NCBI GenBank assembly: GCA_030152865.1
Contig: JASLIW010000155.1
Coordinates: 1-35,092 of the forward strand
Direction: 5' to 3'
Source: Bacteroides sp.
Lineage (GTDB): Bacteria > Bacteroidota > Bacteroidia > Bacteroidales > Bacteroidaceae
DNA: 35,092 nucleotides
In this document: positions 1 to 7,501 of the stretch, piece by piece
Numbering within the stretch: the stretch's first letter is position 1
Layout: each line of letters opens with the position of its first letter
Notes under the pieces: generated by a model
Told to the model about the DNA's origin: nothing
The model's input: the letters and a program-made list of their open reading frames with translations, nothing else
Database searches by the model: none
Program-made: the position numbers and the translations under genes

Positions 1-40
1 TTTGGATGTAATCCTTTACAGCTCCTACTTTCCTCCTCAT
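1..40 (-). CDS. Possible 5' end of a leftward gene, truncated by the window edge
   Basis: An ATG on the minus strand at 40-38 opens a frame of 13 codons (MRRKVGAVKDYIQ) that runs off the left edge. A Bacteroidetes-type -7 element lies 60 bases upstream on the same strand, so a leftward transcript is likely, but too little protein is visible to name a family. The first codons contain AGGAGG. Either they are simply Arg-Arg codons, or the real start lies further left, outside the window. I do not recognise the protein. Confidence 0.3.
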   Translation of the reverse strand, partial: MRRKVGAVKDYIQ

Positions 41-99
41 GGAAACACGGATTCAATATGTCAGTTTGTCTAGGCTTTGTTACTCTTACAAAGCGGGTG

Positions 100-107
100 C
101 AAAAGTA
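100..107 (-). promoter_or_regulatory. Bacteroidetes-type -7 promoter element, leftward
   Basis: The minus strand reads TACTTTTG, a full match to the Bacteroidetes TAnnTTTG -7 element, with a TTGG 19 bases upstream as a possible -33 element. The expected start lies near position 93. A stem-loop of 7 base pairs (74-80 with 88-94) would then sit at the very 5' end of the transcript, in front of the ATG at 40. Function is inferred from the consensus only. Confidence 0.5.
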
Positions 108-266
108 AGGGATTTATCTATACGCTCCAAGCTATTGATGCTTTTATTTATGAGTTTTAGTGCGGTTTTATTACACCTGCCTTACTATCACTGTTTTAAC
201 TATAAATCTTTTTTATAAGCTTTTTATAGATCCAGAATACTACTTGTTTTCTTCTCCTTATTATAT

Positions 267-410
267 AGGGAGTTTTGAGGGCTAAGCGCGTAGCTGGGCT
301 GAATTTGCTCGGGTCCTGATCCAACACGGCTCTTTCAGGGACAGAGCATGCCTCGTGCAGGGAACAAAAGTTTTTTGGCAGGGTGGAAATACGAGTACTT
401 CTACTCACCC
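267..410. ncRNA. Possible structured RNA, class and strand not assigned
   Basis: This segment is GC-richer than its AT-rich flanks and folds well by hand. TGCTC (306-310) pairs with GAGCA (344-348), and inside it GTCCTGA (313-319) pairs with TCAGGGAC (335-342) with one bulged G, closing a loop of about 15 bases. A second hairpin has a 5-bp stem 393-397/402-406 with loop CTTC, clamped by 381-384 with 407-410. The outer bases 268-273 can also pair with 403-410. Compensating pairs work on both strands, so the strand is open. I do not see the conserved motifs of SRP RNA, RNase P RNA or tmRNA. A 6S-like RNA such as the Bacteroidales-1 class is a possibility, not an identification. Confidence 0.3.
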
Positions 411-451
411 CTATATTTCGCTAAAAAAGGCACTTTATTCATTCAAATTAA

Positions 452-459
452 TATCTTTG
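452..459 (+). promoter_or_regulatory. Bacteroidetes-type -7 promoter element
   Basis: TATCTTTG matches TAnnTTTG and ends 21 bases before the ATG at 481, giving a leader of about 15 bases. No clear -33 element is visible at the usual distance. Confidence 0.55.
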
Positions 460-480
460 TGCACATAACACACAAGAATA

Positions 481-894
481 ATGGTAAAAAAACAATCTTT
501 GCTTCTTATTGCCGGCATCGTATGGCTGATAGCCGGGCTCAATGTACTTATTATTGGTATAGAGACTTGGCGCATTACAACTATGGCTTACGCCTATAAG
601 ATAGGTTTTGCAGTACTCACATTCTCTGTGTTCTTTTTTGCCATATTCCAACCCCTTTATAAAAAATACACGAAACGTATTTTAGCTTTTGAACAACCTA
701 AACCATTTTACGCGTTTTTTGACACCAGAGGCTGGTTAATTATGGCTTTTATGATGACACTAGGCATCTCGCTTAGAAAATTCAACCTGGCACCCAACAA
801 TTTTATCGCACCCTTTTATACAGGTCTGTCCTTAGCTCTTTCTCTGACAGGGCTCTACTTCATAAAAGAATGGCTTTTCTGCATAAGGAAGTAG
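481..894 (+). CDS. Small four-helix integral membrane protein, function unknown
   Basis: A protein of 137 residues with no recognised enzymatic motif. Hydrophobic stretches at about residues 5-27, 41-58, 83-100 and 112-133 suggest four membrane helices, with short charged loops (KKYTKR near 60-66, RKF near 98). Similar short proteins annotated as hypothetical are common in Bacteroidales, but I cannot assign a role. It has its own promoter at 452-459. The next gene, nhaC, has a separate promoter, so co-transcription is not required. The ATG at 481 is chosen because it lies just downstream of that promoter. Confidence 0.75.
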   Translation: MVKKQSLLLIAGIVWLIAGLNVLIIGIETWRITTMAYAYKIGFAVLTFSVFFFAIFQPLYKKYTKRILAFEQPKPFYAFFDTRGWLIMAFMMTLGISLRKFNLAPNNFIAPFYTGLSLALSLTGLYFIKEWLFCIRK

Positions 895-965
895 TATATT
901 TATCCATTTTAGACTGTATTATCGCAATTTCGACTATTATTTATGCATTAATTGTATAAATAATA

Positions 966-973
966 TATCTTTG
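966..973 (+). promoter_or_regulatory. Bacteroidetes-type -7 promoter element for nhaC
   Basis: TATCTTTG matches TAnnTTTG and ends 28 bases before the ATG at 1002. The upstream half is AT-rich and shows no strong -33 box. Confidence 0.55.
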
Positions 974-1001
974 TCGGCTAAATAAAAATTTTAGTCGGAC
1001 A

Positions 1002-2438
1002 ATGGTAAAACAACCCACACCACTCATTTCTTTACTACCCATAGGTATTCTTATTGGACTATTAATCTTAATCATCCCTATTTTTGGTAGCGATGCACTA
1101 GAAGGAGGAAGCCAAATAGCCTTATTAAGTACAAGTGCAGTCTGCGTATTTATAGGTATCACCTTTTACAAGAGAAGATGGGCTGACTTTGAAAATGCCA
1201 TAGTCTCTAACATTACTGGGGTGAGCACAGCCTTGATTATTTTACTTATTATTGGGGCCTTAAGTAGTATATGGATGGTAAGTGGTGTAGTTCCTACATT
1301 AATTTATTATGGCATCCAGGTTATTCACCCCAAGTTTTTCCTCGCTTCAACCTGCATCATTTGTGCCTTAGTATCTATAATGACTGGAAGCTCTTGGACC
1401 ACTATCGCAACAATCGGCATAGCACTAATGGGGATAGGCCGCGCTCAAGGATTTGCAGATGGATGGATAGCAGGAGCTATCATTTCTGGATCTTATTTCG
1501 GAGATAAGATCTCTCCACTTTCTGACACAACTATTCTAGCCTCATCCATTTCGGAAACACCACTGTTCCAGCACATCAGATATATGCTTATCACCACAGT
1601 ACCCTCTTTGATTATTACCTTAATACTTTTTGGTATTGCAGGTTTTACTCAAACAGCCAACGATACAGCCCATATTCAAGCATTTGTGGACACATTGGCA
1701 GAACGTTTTTACATTACTCCTTACTTACTAGCCGTACCTGTTGTCACAGCATTTATGATAGCTAAACGAATTCCTTCTATTGTCACTTTATTCTTATCGA
1801 CTTTATTAGCTCTCATTTTTGGTCTATTTTTCCAATTTGACATCCTTCTGGAAATAGCCAATGACACCGGCCTACAAACCTATAAAGGTCTTTTTAAAGG
1901 GGTGTTACTTACCCTATACGGAGAGACCCAAATAGACACCACAAATACTATTCTAAGTGAGCTAGTCGCCACTAGAGGAATGTCTGGTATGCTAAATACG
2001 GTATGGCTTATTATATGTGCCATGTGTTTTGGAGGAGCAATGATCGCAGCAGGAATGATTAAAAGCATCACTGACGCATTTACTCGAATTATAAAAAGCC
2101 GCTTGAGCCTAGTGTCATCGACTGTCGGCTCGGGTTTATTTCTCAATCTAGCCACAGCTGATCAGTACATATCGGTTATTTTAACCAGTAATATGTTTAA
2201 AGACATTTATAAAAAAATGGGGTATGAAAGTAGACTCCTAAGTAGAACTACAGAAGATGCCGTAACTGTAACTTCAGTACTCATTCCTTGGAACTCCTGT
2301 GGTATGACCCATGCCACCATACTAAGTGTGCCAACTCTTACTTACCTACCTTACTGTTTTTTCAATTATATTAGCCCACTGATGAGTATTTGCATAGCTG
2401 CCCTTGGCTATAAAATCAAAAAGAAACTAATTGATTAA
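1002..2438 (+). CDS. nhaC: NhaC-type Na+/H+ antiporter
   Basis: 478 residues, close to the usual length of NhaC antiporters, which exchange intracellular Na+ for protons across the inner membrane to regulate pH and sodium. The protein is almost wholly hydrophobic, with about 11-12 predicted membrane helices. It carries stretches characteristic of the family: TGSSWTTIATIGIALMGIG near residues 128-146, then a GAIISGSYFGDKISPLSDTT segment near 160-179 with acidic and hydroxyl residues in a helix break. The C-terminal half contains a second repeat-like segment (LFLNLATADQYISVIL). It has its own promoter and is followed, 66 bases on, by the S41 protease gene; no functional link is evident. The precise ion and stoichiometry are inferred from family membership. 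Confidence 0.9.
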   Translation: MVKQPTPLISLLPIGILIGLLILIIPIFGSDALEGGSQIALLSTSAVCVFIGITFYKRRWADFENAIVSNITGVSTALIILLIIGALSSIWMVSGVVPTLIYYGIQVIHPKFFLASTCIICALVSIMTGSSWTTIATIGIALMGIGRAQGFADGWIAGAIISGSYFGDKISPLSDTTILASSISETPLFQHIRYMLITTVPSLIITLILFGIAGFTQTANDTAHIQAFVDTLAERFYITPYLLAVPVVTAFMIAKRIPSIVTLFLSTLLALIFGLFFQFDILLEIANDTGLQTYKGLFKGVLLTLYGETQIDTTNTILSELVATRGMSGMLNTVWLIICAMCFGGAMIAAGMIKSITDAFTRIIKSRLSLVSSTVGSGLFLNLATADQYISVILTSNMFKDIYKKMGYESRLLSRTTEDAVTVTSVLIPWNSCGMTHATILSVPTLTYLPYCFFNYISPLMSICIAALGYKIKKKLID

Positions 2439-2504
2439 ATTCTAAGGCATTTTTCTACAATCTCATTTATCTTTTTATATATTCGCATATACTAAAACGA
2501 TAGA

Positions 2505-3965
2505 ATGAATCAAATGAACTTCAAACATGTAATTTATAAACTAAGTGCATTAGTCTGTATCTTAGTCTTATTCTCTGCTTGCGGCAAAGACCGCTCCAAC
2601 GAGTTAAAAGAGCTTACAGATGTACAGCACTGGATCTACGATACCATGGAAGAGTGGTATTATTGGTACGAAGAGCTCCCCGAAAGAAAAGATGTTAGGT
2701 TTACAGATAAGCCTAAAGCTTTTTTTGGAAGCCTACTTAGTGATAAAGATGGTACCCGAGGGAACCCCTTCTCATACATTGAGGATAATGCTGAAATACC
2801 CATATCTAGAAGTATCCACCAAACTCAATATAGTTATGGTATAGCATTTACACCCTTAGTAGAAGAGAAAACAAATAAGCTTATTGGGGTATTTGTCAAC
2901 TATATTGCTGAAGGATCTCCTGCTGATGAAGCAGGACTCCAAAGAGGAGACTTAATTCTTTCTATCTACCAAGACTCAGAATCACTAACTCCTGAAGATG
3001 TCCAGAGGCTAGTAGGAGGAGGACCACTATCAACTGTTTCATACATACGTCCTCCCTTTGATAGCGATTTTGTGTCTATTCGTAAAACTTCACTCCCTGC
3101 AGCTAGAGCCGTTGTAGATCAGCCCACCTATTTGACAAAAAAGCTAGACAGCAACACGGGTTACTTGGTGTACAACCATTTTACTCCTGGCAATGTAGAT
3201 AAAAAAGCAAGGGATTTGAGTTACAACCAAGATCTACATGATAAGATAGCCAGCGACTTAATAGGTACTAAAGATTTAATCCTTGACTTACGCTATAACG
3301 GAGGTGGCTATGTGAGTTGTGCCGAGCTTCTCATGGCGCTGATAGGCCCAAGAGAAATCATTAATCAAACAGTGGGCTACATGAAGTACAACAGTAAAAA
3401 AGTAGCCGAAAACGCTACAAACTACAAGCCACAGATCTTAGCAACAGCTCAAGGCAACCTTAGCAACAGTAGCTCTGTTGTCAATCTTGACATTGAAAGG
3501 TTATTTGTAATCACCAGTCAGAATACAGCCTCGGCTTCAGAAATCATAATTAATTCACTCAACACCTTTATCCCGGTATATGTCATAGGAGAAACCACTG
3601 TGGGTAAGAACGTAGGCTCAATAGGATTTGATAAAGGAAGCTGGCACATACAGCCCATTGTATGTCAAATCTTCAACAACAATCATTTTACCGATTACAG
3701 CGCAGGGTTCCAACCAGGAATATACCACAATGGCTTAGTTGAAGCCCGTCCTGATTGGGAGGTATCTGAGATAGAACAACTTTTCAACCGCCACCAATTT
3801 GGACAACTAGGAGAAATTAATGAGCCTGTCTTGGCCAAAGTTATGAATGTCATCCTATCTCCAGGTGAAATAAAAGAGGCAAATACTCGTTCATTTGCCT
3901 CCAAAATCAAAGCTTATCCAATACAAGGTTTACACACCTCAAGAGATTTAATTATCAACAAGTAG
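2505..3965 (+). CDS. S41 family C-terminal processing peptidase, lipoprotein
   Basis: 486 residues. The N-terminus is a lipoprotein signal peptide with Cys26 in LFSAC as the likely lipidated residue. The residues after it (GKDR) resemble the surface-export signals of Bacteroidetes lipoproteins, so the protein may face the outside. A PDZ-like domain covers about residues 105-195 (EGSPADEAGLQRGDLI). The tail-specific protease domain follows: DLRYNGGGY at 261-269, nucleophile Ser343 in TASASE and general base Lys368 in VGK. The Ser-Lys spacing of 25 matches that of E. coli Prc. It probably cleaves envelope or extracellular proteins; substrates are unknown. An alternative start is Met4. The last 18 bases overlap the convergent esterase gene. 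Confidence 0.88.
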   Translation: MNQMNFKHVIYKLSALVCILVLFSACGKDRSNELKELTDVQHWIYDTMEEWYYWYEELPERKDVRFTDKPKAFFGSLLSDKDGTRGNPFSYIEDNAEIPISRSIHQTQYSYGIAFTPLVEEKTNKLIGVFVNYIAEGSPADEAGLQRGDLILSIYQDSESLTPEDVQRLVGGGPLSTVSYIRPPFDSDFVSIRKTSLPAARAVVDQPTYLTKKLDSNTGYLVYNHFTPGNVDKKARDLSYNQDLHDKIASDLIGTKDLILDLRYNGGGYVSCAELLMALIGPREIINQTVGYMKYNSKKVAENATNYKPQILATAQGNLSNSSSVVNLDIERLFVITSQNTASASEIIINSLNTFIPVYVIGETTVGKNVGSIGFDKGSWHIQPIVCQIFNNNHFTDYSAGFQPGIYHNGLVEARPDWEVSEIEQLFNRHQFGQLGEINEPVLAKVMNVILSPGEIKEANTRSFASKIKAYPIQGLHTSRDLIINK

Positions 3966-4784
3966 TCTTTTTTGATGGAAGTAATTCCAAAAGAACAGGA
4001 GCTGATAATCGATAGCATTATTCCAATAAGCGCGATTGTGAGCTCCTGGTCTTATAATAAAGTCATGTGCTCTCTTATTACTTAATAACTCTTCATGGAG
4101 TTTAACATTGACCGAATAAAAGAAATCATCTACACCACAGTCGATAATAATAGCTTGGTCAGACTTTAATAAATCAGACAGTTGTGCGGCCACGGTATGT
4201 TTGTTCCAAATCTGGACATTATTTGTAAATGAATCTAGATGCTCTTCTAAGTTCCAGTTATGAGCAAACTCCCTCAAATCTACCCCTCCACTCATGCTAC
4301 CTACAGCACCAAAGATGTGAGGGTATCGACTAGCATACCAAAGTGCTCCATGCCCACCCATACTTAGGCCTGTAATAGCCGTCTGTTCAGGCTTACAAAC
4401 AAGATCTTCATTGATCGCCAAAAAGGGTATCAACTCACTAATAAAAAAACTTTCGTATTGTGAGTTCTTTAATTTAGGGCTGTCCCAGTACCACGAATTA
4501 TAAGCATTAGGACAAACAAAAACCACATTTAAGTGATCTGCTAACTGGGGCAGTTGTGGCTTAATATCAAGCCATTGTAGGTGATTTCCACCATACCCAT
4601 GCAGCAAAAAGACTATAGGTGTGTTTTGCTCAATAGGCTTAGTAGGTTTAATAAGCAGCACCTCTACATCTCTTTGCATATTAGTGCTTTGCACGACTAA
4701 GGTATCTAGTGAAAACGCAAAAACATCAACTTGTGTAAAAAAGACAAATACAATAAGAAAGATAAGATAAAGTCGGTTTTTCAT
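3948..4784 (-). CDS. Secreted alpha/beta-hydrolase, esterase family (PF00756-like)
   Basis: 278 residues with an N-terminal hydrophobic signal peptide (about residues 4-23), so it is probably periplasmic or secreted. The fold is that of the esterase D / feruloyl esterase group: oxyanion region LLHGYGG near 60-66, nucleophile Ser141 in GLSMGG, acid Asp219 or Asp220 in CGVDD, and His249 in PGAHN, giving a complete catalytic triad. The natural substrate cannot be read from the sequence; carbohydrate-linked acyl esters are typical for such enzymes in Bacteroidetes. The gene is convergent with and overlaps the S41 protease gene by 18 bases. It faces away from the AraC-type gene, with 235 bases between them, so that regulator could control it, but this is inference. 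Confidence 0.85.
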   Translation of the reverse strand: MKNRLYLIFLIVFVFFTQVDVFAFSLDTLVVQSTNMQRDVEVLLIKPTKPIEQNTPIVFLLHGYGGNHLQWLDIKPQLPQLADHLNVVFVCPNAYNSWYWDSPKLKNSQYESFFISELIPFLAINEDLVCKPEQTAITGLSMGGHGALWYASRYPHIFGAVGSMSGGVDLREFAHNWNLEEHLDSFTNNVQIWNKHTVAAQLSDLLKSDQAIIIDCGVDDFFYSVNVKLHEELLSNKRAHDFIIRPGAHNRAYWNNAIDYQLLFFWNYFHQKRLLVDN

Positions 4785-4920
4785 GATTATAAGTGTTAAC
4801 TATGTTAAATATTCAACATTTCAGACAAGATAGTATTCTAAAACATTCATAAAGTCCATTTATTGTAAAACAAAATGTCTTATTTTCGTAATAATGTTGT
4901 GTAATCAACGAGAATATATT

Positions 4921-4928
4921 TATATTTG
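4921..4928 (+). promoter_or_regulatory. Bacteroidetes-type promoter for the AraC-type gene
   Basis: TATATTTG matches TAnnTTTG and has TTG at 4897-4899, 21 bases upstream, in the position expected for a -33 box. The leader would be about 85 bases long and contains a small hairpin (4972-4977 with 4983-4988). No motif for a specific regulator is recognised. Confidence 0.5.
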
Positions 4929-5019
4929 TAACAACTAACAAACTAACATATATACTGTTTTTCATTCATTTAAAGTCCTAGTGACTTTTCTTGATAAGAA
5001 ATATTTATAACTACCCAAG

Positions 5020-5868
5020 ATGAAGACACTTTATATTAAAGAGCATCTAGCCTGCCCAAACTATGTCTCTGATCACTACACAGGATTTTCAAGGCACAGC
5101 ATTGAAGCAGACCAGGAGTTTGACATTGAACAGCATGACCTTCACTACCTGCTATTTGTACTAGACGGTACGGTTGAAATTCGCAGTGAGGAATTCGACT
5201 ACCGCATTTATAAAGCAGGGACTATGGTTGCCTTTTCCAAAAATAATAAACTATCAGGCAAAGCAATCACGAAAGCCAAGATTTATTTATTAGGCTTCGA
5301 CAAGCATGTAAATGTTTGTGATAAATTAGTTTTAGAGACTCTATACACTCAGTTTCCACTTGAAGAGTGCAACTACCTTGGACTACCTATAAAAGAAGGC
5401 ATGCAGCGTGTACTCAGTAGTATGGATTTCTACCTTGATAATAGGTTACAATGCAGGCATTTACATTCTATCAAACTGCAAGAGGTATTCTTTACCTTTA
5501 GAGGATTCTATAAAAAAGAAGATATGATAAGCTTCTTTGCACCCATACTCAATAAAACAGTTGACTTCAAAGACTTTGTAATTGCCAATTACCAGAAAGT
5601 AAAAACTGTCGAAGAGCTATCAAGCTTATATGGATGCTCACTGCGTTCATTCAACCGTAAGTTTAAACAACATTTTGATGACTCCCCCTACAACTGGATG
5701 CTAAGACAAAAAGCCAAGCATGTAAAAGCTCAGCTACTAACACCTGGTATAGAATTTTCTGAAATCATCAAGGAGTTTAAATTTTCTTCAGCATCGCACT
5801 TTTCTACTTATTGTAAAAAACAATTTGGAGTAACGCCTAGAGACATTAGAAAAACGGTACAGAAATAA
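5020..5868 (+). CDS. AraC-family transcriptional regulator
   Basis: 282 residues. The N-terminal part (about 1-110) has the alternating strand pattern of a cupin-like sensing domain (HYLLFVLDGTVEIR, AGTMVAFSKNN). The C-terminal part (about 185-280) is an AraC double helix-turn-helix: VEELSSLYGCSLRSFNRKFK for the first unit, then FSEIIKEFKFSSASHFSTYCKKQFGVTPRDIRK for the second, which carries the usual F..S.HFS..FKK..G.TP signature in slightly altered form. It is a cytoplasmic DNA-binding protein; the effector is unknown. It stands alone, between the divergent esterase gene and a strong terminator, so its targets may be the esterase or distant genes. Confidence 0.88.
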   Translation: MKTLYIKEHLACPNYVSDHYTGFSRHSIEADQEFDIEQHDLHYLLFVLDGTVEIRSEEFDYRIYKAGTMVAFSKNNKLSGKAITKAKIYLLGFDKHVNVCDKLVLETLYTQFPLEECNYLGLPIKEGMQRVLSSMDFYLDNRLQCRHLHSIKLQEVFFTFRGFYKKEDMISFFAPILNKTVDFKDFVIANYQKVKTVEELSSLYGCSLRSFNRKFKQHFDDSPYNWMLRQKAKHVKAQLLTPGIEFSEIIKEFKFSSASHFSTYCKKQFGVTPRDIRKTVQK

Positions 5869-5890
5869 AAAATACATTCTAACTAGTAAT

Positions 5891-5926
5891 AAAAAGAGGT
5901 ATAAATTAGTAATTATACCTCTTTTT
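5891..5926. terminator. Rho-independent terminator, hairpin usable on both strands
   Basis: A perfect 14-bp stem (5891-5904 with 5913-5926) encloses an 8-base loop. The left arm begins with five A and the right arm ends with five T, so it reads as a terminator in either direction. It lies 22 bases after the AraC-type gene and probably ends its transcript. Confidence 0.85.
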
Positions 5927-6053
5927 GCTTTTTATAACGATTCATGCTTTTACTATAATTTATTTATGTGAAGATTTATATCTATATTGCATTATAATAG
6001 GTATACTATAGATTAGTATACCAATCTAAGAACCTCTTATTTTAAGAAAACCT

Positions 6054-7454
6054 ATGAATGTAGAAGCCACATATGATATAGTAATATTTCTTAAGCCTTC
6101 ATTTTACAATACTAGCTTAGATCCACTCATCTTACCTTCCACACAAAACCAAAGCACGATTGTATATGTATTCAAGGTAGATGATGAAGATGTCATAGAC
6201 TTATCCAACTGGGAGCGTAGAGATAATATTACAATTAAAGAGATTACAGCAGAATTTATTCCCCCTACGCTAACTGAGGAAACCTTAGTTATTGATGCAT
6301 TATTTGACTTTACATTAGATAGACCACTTTCAGGAGGGTTTGCAGCCTTGGTACAGCTAATAAATAGCTCTAAAGCTACTGTACTATCTATTGGTGCTCC
6401 CTCTGGCCTACTAGCTACAGATAACACAACTAATGATCCCCGCTACATCATACGGGCCGACTTCACCTTACTAACTCAGCCAGCTCCACTGGCTTGTTAC
6501 TTTCCAGAAAATCAGATTTATTTAGGCAAATGGGAAGTAGCTCCATTGAAACAACTTAGTGAAGAACAAAAGCCAAGGTTCACTACCCAAGATGAGGTTA
6601 TAGATATGCTTAAGTTACGGCATCGCTTCACGCACAAGGGCAACTATGGGCATGGATTATTGATCGCTGGTTCCCTAGGTATGGCTGGAGCTGCTATATT
6701 ATCGGCACAAGCTGCTTTAAAATCGGGAATTGGGCTTTTAAGCATCCACACGCCCAGCTGCAATAAAGATATTCTTCAGCTGAGTGTGCCTGAAGCAATG
6801 ACAGATTCAGATTCGAACGAGTACTGCTTTGCACAACTCTTAGATACGAGTATCTACCATGCTGTAGCCGTTGGCCCTGGCCTAGGCATAGCCCAAGAAA
6901 GTAACGATGCACTAAAAAACTTAATCCTATTAAATGAAAGCTACAATACACCCTTAGTCATAGACGCAGATGGGATTAATATTTTAGCCTCCAGCCCTGA
7001 GCTATACAAGCATATAAAGGGAGCGATTCTAACTCCTCACCTGAAAGAGTTTGAACGTTTAGTAGGCAAGTGTAACAACTCTTATATTAGACTGACTAAA
7101 GCAGTAGAATTTGCCAAAACAACACAATGCTTCCTCATCTTGAAAGATGCCTATTCTTTTTTAGTAAAACCTGATGGAAGCTACCAACTTAACCCCACAG
7201 GCAATGCAGGCATGGCTACGGCAGGAAGTGGAGATGTCTTGACTGGTATTCTACTAGCCCTTCGCGCTCAGGGATACAAGCAAGAGGAGTCTATCATCCT
7301 TGGTTCCTACATACATGGTCGAGCTGGTGAGCTAGCAGCAGCTGAATTAGGAGAGATAAGTCTTACAGCCAAAGATTTAGTCCATTATATTCCGCATGCA
7401 TGGAAAGAACTATCAGACCTGGCCAAAGAAGTTAAGTCAAACCCTTTTTCCTAG
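6054..7454 (+). CDS. nnrD: NAD(P)HX dehydratase (NnrD type) with truncated, degenerate epimerase (NnrE) domain
   Basis: 466 residues. The C-terminal domain (about 190-460) is the ribokinase-like ADP/ATP-dependent (S)-NAD(P)H-hydrate dehydratase that repairs hydrated NAD(P)H. It shows GPGLG at 274-278, LTPHLKEFERL near 326 and the catalytic signature NPTGNAGMATAGSGD ending in Asp394. The N-terminal part (about 1-165) is recognisable as a YjeF_N epimerase domain: IPPTLTEETLVIDALF...RPLSGGFAAL near 70-100 and a PSGL motif. However, about 80-90 residues are missing at the front, the Gly-rich GNNGGDG loop is replaced by KPSFYNTSL, the GxGL after the VIDALF stretch is lost, and the Asp of the xDxPSG motif is Gly114. 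Stops upstream exclude a longer start. The dehydratase half looks active; the epimerase half does not. Confidence 0.87.
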   Translation: MNVEATYDIVIFLKPSFYNTSLDPLILPSTQNQSTIVYVFKVDDEDVIDLSNWERRDNITIKEITAEFIPPTLTEETLVIDALFDFTLDRPLSGGFAALVQLINSSKATVLSIGAPSGLLATDNTTNDPRYIIRADFTLLTQPAPLACYFPENQIYLGKWEVAPLKQLSEEQKPRFTTQDEVIDMLKLRHRFTHKGNYGHGLLIAGSLGMAGAAILSAQAALKSGIGLLSIHTPSCNKDILQLSVPEAMTDSDSNEYCFAQLLDTSIYHAVAVGPGLGIAQESNDALKNLILLNESYNTPLVIDADGINILASSPELYKHIKGAILTPHLKEFERLVGKCNNSYIRLTKAVEFAKTTQCFLILKDAYSFLVKPDGSYQLNPTGNAGMATAGSGDVLTGILLALRAQGYKQEESIILGSYIHGRAGELAAAELGEISLTAKDLVHYIPHAWKELSDLAKEVKSNPFS

Positions 7455-7501
7455 CTTTTAAATAAACTCATAAAGCGTAACCATTAATATAAAATCTAAT
7501 T

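Larger units (their letters stand above)
41..480. other. Gene-free region between divergent transcripts
   Basis: I find no convincing protein gene in these 440 bases. The open frames that exist are short, of atypical composition, and cover a foldable segment. The right part (about 267-410) is richer in GC than its surroundings and is listed separately as a possible structured RNA. The left end carries the leftward promoter at 100-107, and the right end carries the promoter of the small membrane protein gene at 452-459. Confidence 0.6.

Noticed and set aside
196..408. Leftward open frame of 70 codons in the left gap
   Set aside because: Its composition is untypical, it has no promoter match at a proper distance, and it coincides with the foldable segment, so a structured RNA explains it better.
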